Source: Chloroflexota bacterium
Lineage (GTDB): Bacteria; Chloroflexota; Anaerolineae; Aggregatilineales; Aggregatilineaceae
NCBI GenBank assembly: GCA_012729765.1
Contig: JAAYCM010000109.1
Span: 1 to 64,000, forward strand
Reading direction: 5' to 3'
DNA: 64,000 nucleotides
Part shown: positions 25,828 to 33,038 of the stretch, piece after piece
How positions within the stretch are numbered: the first letter of the stretch is position 1
How the letters are laid out: each line of letters opens with the position of its first letter
Made by a program: the position numbers and the translations under genes
The notes under the pieces: generated by a model
Told to the model about the DNA's origin: nothing
What the model saw: only the letters and a program-made list of their open reading frames with translations
The model's database searches: none

Positions 25828-28800
25828 ATGGCAGAACAAGAAGTCGTTTTAGAAGTCGAAGGAATTGTCAAGCGGTTCCCCGGTGTGCTGGCGAACGACA
25901 ACGTCAGCCTCACGCTGCACCGGGGAGAAATCCTGGCGCTGCTCGGCGAAAACGGCGCGGGCAAAAGCACGCTGATGAACATCGTCTACGGCCTCTATCA
26001 CCAAGATTCCGGCGCGATCCGGGTCAAGGGGCGCGAGGTCCAGTTTGCCAGCCCGCGTGACGCGATTCAAAGCGGGATCGGAATGGTGCACCAGCACTTC
26101 CAGTTGATCCCGGTCATGACGGTGGCCGAAAACGTGGTGCTGGGCGAGGAAGAGGGCGTCGCCTTCACGGGCGGCTCCAATCCACTGCTGCAGCGGCTGA
26201 TCGAACGGCTGCCCAGTGTGCTCGTGTTTATCCTGAGCATGATCCTGGGCTTTTCGCTCGGCGAGTGGCGCTATGTGTTCGGCGGGGCTGTGATCGGCGC
26301 GGCGGCGGGGGTACTGGTGGCCTTTCCACCGCTGGCCCGCTGGCTGTGGGGCGCGGCCTGGCGCGTTGGCGTGGCGTTCCTGGCGATCTGGATCGCCGCC
26401 CGGATGGAGCTGATCACGCAGGTAGCGCTGACCGATATCGCGCTGCGGCAGAAGGTCGAGACGTTCGACGAAGAGCGGCCCCAGGAGATGGACGGCTACA
26501 CCGTCAAGGGCGGCACGGTCGAGCGCGCGCGGATCAGTTTCGACTGGCGGCGCGAGGCGCGTGACGCGGACGGGATTGCCGGGCTGATGGCGTCTGCCAA
26601 AACGCGGCTGGAAGAGTATCGCGATCAGGGCGTGCCCGGCTGGCTGATCGACGCCATCGACGATGTGCCGCCAGTCGCCCACGCGGTAAGCGTGGCGCTG
26701 CTGCTGGCGCTGTTCGGCTGGCACAGTCTCCGTTCGTGGCGCGGGATGCGCACCTCCCCCGGACGGTTGGAAAACCTCGATCTGGGCGTGCTTGGCGCGC
26801 TGGCAGTGGTCTATACGGTGCTGGCGTGGCTCAATCTCGACACGGTGGGGACGGCGGCGCGGGCCGGGCTAACCCTGGTGACGGCGGCGCTGCTGGCGTT
26901 CATCCTCTGGCGAACCATCCAGCAGCGCGCGCAGAGTCACGATGACACAGTGCGCGGCTCGTCACCCTTCGATGGCGTGATGGATGCGGTGTTGAGCGCA
27001 CTGTTCAATGTGGGCCAGATTCGCAACGAGCGCAAGGCCGCCCAGCGTGTGCAGGAACTGTCGAAGCAGTACGGGCTGGAAGTCGATCCCGACGCGGTGA
27101 TCGAGAAGTTGGCCGTTGGCACGCAGCAGCGCGTCGAGATCGTCAAGGCGCTCTACCGCCACGCTGATATCCTGATTCTGGACGAGCCGACCGCCGTGCT
27201 GACCCCGCAGGAAAGCCGCGAGCTGTTCAAGATCATGCGCGAGCTGGCGGCGCAGGGCGTGTCGATCATCTTCATCACGCACAAGCTCAAAGAAGTATTC
27301 GAGGTCGCGACGCATATCGTCGTGATGCGCGACGGGCACGTGGTCGGCACGACGACGCCGCGCGAGGCGACCGAAGCGTCGCTGGCCGAGATGATGGTCG
27401 GGCGCGAGGTGATCCTGGAAGTCGAAAAGGAGCCGGCGCAGCCTGCCGCATCCGTGTTGAAAGTGACCAACCTCAACGCCTACAACGATCGCGGCGCGAA
27501 AGCGCTCAACGATGTCAGCTTCGAGGTGTGCGCCGGCGAGGTATTGGGGATCGCGGGCGTGCAGGGCAACGGCCAGACTGAACTGGTCGAGGTGTTGAGC
27601 GGGCTGCGCGACGCAACCGGCGGCTCGGTGCGAATGCTGGACATCGAGCTTCAGCCGGACGTACAGCCGGAAGGCAAGCCGGGGGCGCGGCTGGCGGCGT
27701 TCGTGGTCGATATGCTGATCGTCGCGGCGCTGGCCTATCTGCTGGGCGCGTTCGTAGCCTACTTCGGCGAGCGGACCTTCGCCAATGCCTCGCTGACCAC
27801 GAAGGCAATCGGGGCGGCGCTGATCGTGATCGTCGTCGATTTCCTCTACTTCTTTGGAAGCTGGAAGGCGACCTCGACCACCATCGGCATGTCGTGGTTT
27901 TCGCTCCAGATCGCGACACGCCAGGATCGCAAGCCGGGATTGGTGCCGCTCTTCAGCCGCTACCTGATCTTCCTGGTGCTGCGCGCGCTGGTCGTGCCGG
28001 GCGTGATCTCGTTCGTCCTGGCCTCGCGCGATCCGCAGCAGCGCAACTGGTTCGACCGGCAGTTGGGGCTGCGCATCATCCACCGCGAGCACATCACGCC
28101 GCGCCGGATCAAGGACGTGGGGACGAGTCATGTCCCCGAAGACCGGCAGCGGCACGGGCTGGTGAAGGACTACTCGGTCGCGGATAACCTGGTGCTCAAC
28201 GACTACTACCTGCGCCCCTATGCGCAGTCACCTAATGGGGCCGAGCTTCCGGTCACGGTGTTGAGCTATGTACTCGTCTTTGGGCTGATCATGCTGGCGC
28301 TCAACACGTTGATGCTCTGGGCCTGGGACGAGTGGCTGTGGACCGCGCTGCTCGATCTGTATGATGTGCCGGAAGCCTTCCGCACCTACGATATGACGAC
28401 GGGTATGAGCGGCGACCAGACTGCCGCGCTCCAGTGGCCGTTCATCATCAGCATGCTCGCGTTAATCGCGGCGGAGCTGGTGTTTGGGCTGATCGCGCAC
28501 CTGATCACGATCGCGGTGCTGGGCCTGGGGCCAATCCGCCGCCTGATCGACGGTATCAATCACGGGCTGCGCCGCGCCGTGTGGCAGGTTCTGGGCCGCG
28601 AAGGCGAGCCGCCCCCACCCGAAGGCGGCCTGATGCGCGATCAGGACGTGATCCGCGCGCACGGCTGGCAGTTGATCGAGGAGTACGATATCCGCACGCC
28701 CTCGACTGAAACATCGGGTGGCGCGCTCTCCGGCGGCAACCAGCAGAAGATGATCGTCGCGCGCGAGTTCAGCCGCAAGCCGCGCCTGCTGATCGCGGCC

Positions 28801-29079
28801 CAGCCGACGCGCGGCATCGACGTTGGCTCCATCGAGTTCATCCACCGCCGGATCATCGACCAGCGCGACGAAGGCGCGGCGGTGCTGCTCGTCTCGGCGG
28901 AGCTGGACGAGATCATGGCCCTCTCGGACCGGATCGCCGTGCTTTACAAGGGCGAGGTCATCGATACGGTGCTGGCCGGAGAAGCAACCCGCGAGCAGCT
29001 TGGCCTGCTCATGGCCGGGATTCGCACCGGCGACGGCTCGCAGCCCGAACGGCTGACCACCGCGCCGGCAGACGCCTGA
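25828..29079 (+). CDS. ABC importer ATPase with three membrane modules inserted into its two NBDs
   Basis: Family members have about 510 residues; this uninterrupted frame has 1083. NBD1 has Walker A GENGAGKST (40-48), Q-loop MVHQHF (86-91), signature AVGTQQRVEI (429-438), Walker B ILILDEPTA (448-456) and His485. Residues about 110-400 are an insertion with five or six TM segments and a soluble part (191-280). NBD2 has the family's degenerate Walker A GVQGNGQTEL (577-586). An RDD-like module with three TM segments sits at about 607-752. The PEDRQRHGLV segment (770-779) is intact. A further insertion with two or three TM segments lies at about 800-932, then signature LSGGNQQK (967-974). All NBD motifs are kept, so it is probably an active ATPase. 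Base composition is uniform across the insertions. Confidence 0.85.
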   Translation: MAEQEVVLEVEGIVKRFPGVLANDNVSLTLHRGEILALLGENGAGKSTLMNIVYGLYHQDSGAIRVKGREVQFASPRDAIQSGIGMVHQHFQLIPVMTVAENVVLGEEEGVAFTGGSNPLLQRLIERLPSVLVFILSMILGFSLGEWRYVFGGAVIGAAAGVLVAFPPLARWLWGAAWRVGVAFLAIWIAARMELITQVALTDIALRQKVETFDEERPQEMDGYTVKGGTVERARISFDWRREARDADGIAGLMASAKTRLEEYRDQGVPGWLIDAIDDVPPVAHAVSVALLLALFGWHSLRSWRGMRTSPGRLENLDLGVLGALAVVYTVLAWLNLDTVGTAARAGLTLVTAALLAFILWRTIQQRAQSHDDTVRGSSPFDGVMDAVLSALFNVGQIRNERKAAQRVQELSKQYGLEVDPDAVIEKLAVGTQQRVEIVKALYRHADILILDEPTAVLTPQESRELFKIMRELAAQGVSIIFITHKLKEVFEVATHIVVMRDGHVVGTTTPREATEASLAEMMVGREVILEVEKEPAQPAASVLKVTNLNAYNDRGAKALNDVSFEVCAGEVLGIAGVQGNGQTELVEVLSGLRDATGGSVRMLDIELQPDVQPEGKPGARLAAFVVDMLIVAALAYLLGAFVAYFGERTFANASLTTKAIGAALIVIVVDFLYFFGSWKATSTTIGMSWFSLQIATRQDRKPGLVPLFSRYLIFLVLRALVVPGVISFVLASRDPQQRNWFDRQLGLRIIHREHITPRRIKDVGTSHVPEDRQRHGLVKDYSVADNLVLNDYYLRPYAQSPNGAELPVTVLSYVLVFGLIMLALNTLMLWAWDEWLWTALLDLYDVPEAFRTYDMTTGMSGDQTAALQWPFIISMLALIAAELVFGLIAHLITIAVLGLGPIRRLIDGINHGLRRAVWQVLGREGEPPPPEGGLMRDQDVIRAHGWQLIEEYDIRTPSTETSGGALSGGNQQKMIVAREFSRKPRLLIAAQPTRGIDVGSIEFIHRRIIDQRDEGAAVLLVSAELDEIMALSDRIAVLYKGEVIDTVLAGEATREQLGLLMAGIRTGDGSQPERLTTAPADA

Positions 29080-29093
29080 TACCGCAAATTTAA

Positions 29094-29142
29094 CGGGGCG
29101 GGGTGAGCGCGCACCAACTCCACGCGCCGCCATCCCGCCCCG
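29094..29142. terminator. Long GC hairpin between convergent genes
   Basis: CGGGGCGGGGTG (29094-29105) pairs with CATCCCGCCCCG (29131-29142) with one wobble, and an inner GCGCG/CGCGC stem extends it. It lies between the ATPase stop (29079) and the ClC stop (29152) and probably ends both transcripts. It lacks a T-run. Confidence 0.55.
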
Positions 29143-29151
29143 CCGCAGTGA

Positions 29152-31182
29152 TCACGCTTCCCCCGACAGTCCGAACGCCCGGCGCGCCTCGTCTACACTC
29201 GTCGGGCTGCACATCACTACCAGGTGATCCCCCTCGCGTACAATCGTGCTCCCGCGCGGAATCAACAGCTTCTTGTCACGCCGGATCGAAACCAGGATGC
29301 ACTCGGACGGTAAAGACGGAGCGATCTCGGCCACCGGCTTCTCGACAAAGGCGTGTGCGCGCGAGATATCCACCTCCAACACGCGCACGTTGCCTTCGTG
29401 AGCCTCGCGCAGTTCCTTGAGACGATAACTGGTATGGACGCGACGCTCCATCGCGCGTTCGTAGGCGTGTACGATGTCCTCACGCCGGACCACACCGCGC
29501 AGCCGGTGCGGGTCGTCACGATCCACGATCGGCAGGCGGCCTACGCCGCGCACTGCCATCCGCCACAGAATGCTGCCCATCGTCTCGTCGGGATAGCCAA
29601 CCGCCAGCCCCTCGACGGTCGCGATGTCAGCAACCGTGCGATCCTCAAGCTGTTCGTCCAGCATCGCGCGGTCCAGATCGCCCAGTGTCACGATGCCGTA
29701 CAGCTTGCCCGCTTCATCTACAACGGTAAAGCCGTGATGATGCGTGCGCTCGAACTCGTCGATCAGATCGCGCACCGGCATGCTGGCCGGGACCGAATCG
29801 AAGTCCTGCGTCATCGCGTCGGCGGCGGTCACGCCTTCGAGCAGGTCCACGTCGCGCGGGCCGCGCTGGGGAATCTGCGCCTCGTACAGGCTGGTATATT
29901 TCGAGAGCGGCGCGAGCGTCACCTGCACGAGATAGCTCAATGTGACAACCAGCGCTGCCGCCGCCAGCAGGTGATAGCCGCCGGTCATCTCGGTGACCAT
30001 GAACAGCGTCGCAATCGGGACGCGGCCCGCCCCGCTGAAGACTGCCGCCATGCCCACCAGCACGAACGCCGCCGGATTCTGGTTGAACACATCGGCCAGC
30101 ACCCCGCCGAGCATCGCGCCCACGAACAGGCTCGGCGCAAATACGCCTCCCGACCCGCCCGATCCCACCGTCAGCGACATCGCCAGGATTTTCGCGAAGA
30201 TCAGGACGAACAGCACGTCGGTCGCCATCTCGCCGTTCATCGCAAGCTGAATCCAGCCGTAGCCGCCGCCCAGCACTTCCGGCAGGGCCAGCGCCATCAG
30301 CCCGACGCCCAGGCCGCCGATCGCTGGCTTGATGTGATTCGGCACGCGCAGCGCGTGGAAGAAATCGCGCGATTTGTAGAATACAACCGGCAGCAGCGCC
30401 GCCACCAGCCCGCCCGCGATCCCCAGCGCGGCATATTCCAGATAGTCGGCGGCATGCTCGACACCCAGATTGGCCGGGATGTCGAACAGCGGCTCCCAGC
30501 CGTCAATCGCACCGTTGATGCTGTAGGCCACCACTGATGCCAGGAGTGTGTACAGCAGCGCCGTCGTCTCGAACTCCATGTCGCTGTAGAGCACTTCGAT
30601 CGCAAAGATCGCTGCGCCGATTGGAGTGCGGAAGATGGCCGACAGCCCGGCGGACATGCCGATCAACACCAGCATGCGGCGCTCTTCATCCGAGCGGCGG
30701 CGCACGGTGGCATACACCGAGCCGATTCCGGCAGCGATCAGCGCGGTTGGGCCTTCGCGCCCGGCGGATCCCCCGGCTCCAATCGTAATGGCCGATGCGA
30801 CCATCTTCAGCGGCGGAATGCGCGCGCGAATCAGGCCCCTGGCGCGGTGCACCGCCTTGACCGCCGAGTCGGTCCCGTGCCCCTCGGCTTCGGGCGCGAT
30901 GCTATACACCAGCACACCTGAGATCAGGCCGCCCAGCGTCGTGACCAGCGGGATCAGCCACAGCTTTGACGAGCCGACTATTTCGATCAATTGGCCGCCT
31001 TCGTTGGGCAGGCCAGGGGGACGATATCCGGCGATACCTTGCAGCAGAAGGTCCTGAGCCAGGTCGAGCAGCAACATGAAAATCTGAGCGGCGACGGCCC
31101 CCACCACGCCTAACCACAATGAGTCGAGCACCAGGCGTCGTTGTCGCTCGTCAGCTAAACTAAACACGCTAAACTCCTTCAA
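29152..31182 (-). CDS. ClC-family chloride channel/antiporter with CBS pair and TrkA-C domain
   Basis: The 676-residue protein has a ClC membrane core (about residues 20-430) with the gating glutamate Glu143 in GGSAGREGPT and the GxFAP motif in GSGGVFAPSLFVG. Two CBS domains follow (about 452-510 and 517-575), then a RCK/TrkA-C domain (about 600-676: LLIPRGSTIVREGDHLVVMC). CBS and RCK-C domains usually bind nucleotides, so gating by adenine nucleotides is likely (family knowledge). Whether it is a channel or a Cl-/H+ antiporter cannot be decided by eye. It is monocistronic. Confidence 0.92.
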   Translation of the reverse strand: MKEFSVFSLADERQRRLVLDSLWLGVVGAVAAQIFMLLLDLAQDLLLQGIAGYRPPGLPNEGGQLIEIVGSSKLWLIPLVTTLGGLISGVLVYSIAPEAEGHGTDSAVKAVHRARGLIRARIPPLKMVASAITIGAGGSAGREGPTALIAAGIGSVYATVRRRSDEERRMLVLIGMSAGLSAIFRTPIGAAIFAIEVLYSDMEFETTALLYTLLASVVAYSINGAIDGWEPLFDIPANLGVEHAADYLEYAALGIAGGLVAALLPVVFYKSRDFFHALRVPNHIKPAIGGLGVGLMALALPEVLGGGYGWIQLAMNGEMATDVLFVLIFAKILAMSLTVGSGGSGGVFAPSLFVGAMLGGVLADVFNQNPAAFVLVGMAAVFSGAGRVPIATLFMVTEMTGGYHLLAAAALVVTLSYLVQVTLAPLSKYTSLYEAQIPQRGPRDVDLLEGVTAADAMTQDFDSVPASMPVRDLIDEFERTHHHGFTVVDEAGKLYGIVTLGDLDRAMLDEQLEDRTVADIATVEGLAVGYPDETMGSILWRMAVRGVGRLPIVDRDDPHRLRGVVRREDIVHAYERAMERRVHTSYRLKELREAHEGNVRVLEVDISRAHAFVEKPVAEIAPSLPSECILVSIRRDKKLLIPRGSTIVREGDHLVVMCSPTSVDEARRAFGLSGEA

Positions 31183-31219
31183 TCTATATCAGGGCAACCA
31201 TCATCGGATGCCAAACAGA

Positions 31220-31257
31220 ACCTACGGCTGCACTGGCGCGATGCCGAACAGCCGTAG
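31220..31257. terminator. Perfect 10-bp hairpin between the sulfolipid and ClC genes
   Basis: CCTACGGCTG and CAGCCGTAGG pair perfectly with an 18-nt loop. It lies downstream of the minus-strand sqdB-like gene and upstream of the ClC gene. A T-run is not evident; it could be a terminator or a leader structure. Confidence 0.4.
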
Positions 31258-31332
31258 GCGGGTGTGCGATCCTTAACTTTAGCGGGCGGCGGCACAGGCC
31301 GCAAATCTGGCGCGGCGGCTGCGCCAGGCCCG

Positions 31333-32544
31333 CTATTTTTCAGTGCCGGAATTGTTCTCGTAATCGACCAGCTCGATATAGTCGGGCGTCGCGCCGCGCT
31401 GCCAGTAGATGCGCGGCACGATCGAGTGCGGGATGATGCGGTCCTGATACTGCACCACGCGCCGGATCACACTTTCCACCAGCGAGTCGGACAGGTAAAG
31501 CGGCTGCAAGCCCAGGTCGAACAGTTCCTTGTGGGCCGGGTTGTAGTAGTGCTCCTCGGCCTCGACGCGCGGATTCTTGTAGTGGGCGATCTTCACGTCG
31601 AGCCCGATCTGGCGCGCGGCCTGCCGGACGTGCAGCGCCAGGTCGAGCACCGAGAAGCGCTCGACCCACTGGTTAAAGACGCGCATCTTGCCGGGCGGGG
31701 CCGGGTTGAGCGTCGCCAGTTCGACACACTGGAGCGTATCGCGCAGGTTGAGATAGCCGCGCGTCTGGTGCCCCTTGCCATACAGCGTCAGCGGGATACC
31801 GGCCACCGCCTGCACGCAGAAGCGGTTGAGCGCCGTCCCAAACGACTCGTCGTAGTCGAAGCGGGTCAGCAGGCGGTCATCCAGGTTGGACTCTTCGGTT
31901 TCGATGCCGTAGACCACGCCCTGATTGAGATCGGTCGCGCGCAGGCCCCAGATTTTGCAGGCGAACATGATGTTGTTGCTGTCGTGCACTTTGGTCAGGT
32001 GATAAAACGAGCCGGGCTGCTTGGGGAAGGGCAGCGTATCCTTGCGCCCGTTGTATTCGATCTCGAAGTAGCCTTCGGCGATGTCGATATTGGGCGTGCC
32101 ATATTCGCCCATCGTGCCGAGCTTGACCAGGTGCGCTTCCGGCGCAAACTCGTGCATGGCCCACAGCACGTTCAACGTGCCGTTGACGTTATTCTCGTGA
32201 ACGCGCACGGCGTGATGCACGTCGATCATCGAGTAGGGCGCGCTGGGAATCTCCCCGTAGTGGATGATCGTGTCGGGCTGGAAGTCGCGCAGCACGCGGC
32301 TGATGAAGTACCAGTCCTGAATATCTCCAACGAATGGCTCGATCGTGCAGCCGGTGACTTCCTGCCACGCTTCGATCCGGGTCTGAAGCGACTGGATCGG
32401 CGTCAGGCTGTCGGTGCTGCGCTCCAGGTGCATCATCCGCCGGGTGAAGTTGTCCACAACGGCGACCGTGTGGCCGCGCTTGCTGAAATACATGGCGGTG
32501 GACCATCCCAGGTAGCCGTCACCGCCGAGAACTAGTATGCGCAT
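31333..32544 (-). CDS. sqdB: UDP-sulfoquinovose synthase (SQD1/SqdB type)
   Basis: The 403-residue extended SDR matches the SQD1 family: MRILVLGGDGYLGWSTAMYF at the N-terminus, DTIIHYGEIPSAPYSM, LGTMGEYGTPNIDI with the active-site Thr, and the Tyr-x-x-x-Lys pair in SFYHLTKVHD. SQD1 converts UDP-glucose and sulfite to UDP-sulfoquinovose, the head-group donor of the sulfolipid SQDG. ATG 32544 is chosen because AGGAG precedes it; an upstream start at 32577 adds 11 unrelated residues. No SqdX or SqdD glycosyltransferase lies adjacent, so the second step would be encoded elsewhere. Confidence 0.9.
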   Translation of the reverse strand: MRILVLGGDGYLGWSTAMYFSKRGHTVAVVDNFTRRMMHLERSTDSLTPIQSLQTRIEAWQEVTGCTIEPFVGDIQDWYFISRVLRDFQPDTIIHYGEIPSAPYSMIDVHHAVRVHENNVNGTLNVLWAMHEFAPEAHLVKLGTMGEYGTPNIDIAEGYFEIEYNGRKDTLPFPKQPGSFYHLTKVHDSNNIMFACKIWGLRATDLNQGVVYGIETEESNLDDRLLTRFDYDESFGTALNRFCVQAVAGIPLTLYGKGHQTRGYLNLRDTLQCVELATLNPAPPGKMRVFNQWVERFSVLDLALHVRQAARQIGLDVKIAHYKNPRVEAEEHYYNPAHKELFDLGLQPLYLSDSLVESVIRRVVQYQDRIIPHSIVPRIYWQRGATPDYIELVDYENNSGTEK

Positions 32545-32751
32545 TCTCGGTTCTTCTCCTAATCGCATAAGCTGCACGCGGTCTGCTTGCTCCCACGTGG
32601 GGCCGTACCCTATACTAACCCAGGCCGCAGCCAGAAGTTGCCCTGGCCGATTATAGCGTGCCCCGGCCAGTGGTCGAGGGCAACCTGCGCGCCGGTATCG
32701 ACTTTTGTAGCAGACCCGGCAAGAATACGATGAATCCCGCCGCGCTGACCG

Positions 32752-32780
32752 TTGACAACGGGCCGGGATGCGGCTATACT
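32752..32780 (+). promoter_or_regulatory. Strong sigma-70-type promoter
   Basis: TTGACA (32752-32757) and TATACT (32775-32780) are spaced by 17 bp, the best promoter match in the window. Transcription would start near 32787. It drives a short unit that ends at the terminator 32953-32989, just before mutS2. Confidence 0.8.
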
Positions 32781-32834
32781 TCTCGCGGTTATTATCCCGC
32801 AGGCATGACTATCTCTGTGGAAAGGAGGCACCCG

Positions 32835-32909
32835 GTGAACCGCGTCAAACTGGACAGGAACGTTCAATCCGCACTCGCGCGGCGCATCAACGCCGGGGCG
32901 TGCCTCTAG
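32835..32909 (+). CDS. 24-residue small ORF, candidate leader peptide
   Basis: A near-perfect ribosome-binding site (AAAGGAGG, 32821-32828) lies 6 bases before GTG 32835. The peptide reads MNRVKLDRNVQSALARRINA then GACL and stops at TAG 32907. It is basic, with no family match known to me. It sits in a unit of about 200 nt between a strong promoter and an intrinsic terminator, upstream of mutS2. It may be a leader peptide controlling read-through, a genuine small protein, or part of a regulatory RNA. Confidence 0.5.
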   Translation: MNRVKLDRNVQSALARRINAGACL

Positions 32910-32952
32910 AAGGTTAACCAGACGGGTTCGAAGCTGGGGCTGCCTTTCAACG

Positions 32953-32989
32953 CCGTGGGTGTCGGAACGACGACATGCCGCGGTTTTTT
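32953..32989 (+). terminator. Intrinsic terminator upstream of mutS2
   Basis: CCGTGG-GTGTCG pairs with CGACAT-G-CCGCGG (12 bp, one bulged G, wobbles) around loop GAACGA, followed by six T residues. It lies 43 bases after the 24-codon ORF stop and 50 bases before the mutS2 start. It could end a small RNA or act as an attenuator for mutS2. Confidence 0.75.
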
Positions 32990-33038
32990 GTTGTTTGCGA
33001 ATATCTACCTACTGAGACAGAGATAGCAGGAACACACC

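Noticed and set aside
32910-32995. tRNA-like or T-box element suggested by GGGTTCGAA and a GGAAC segment before a terminator
   Set aside because: No cloverleaf can be folded and the T-box consensus is not met. Kept only as part of the small unit before mutS2.
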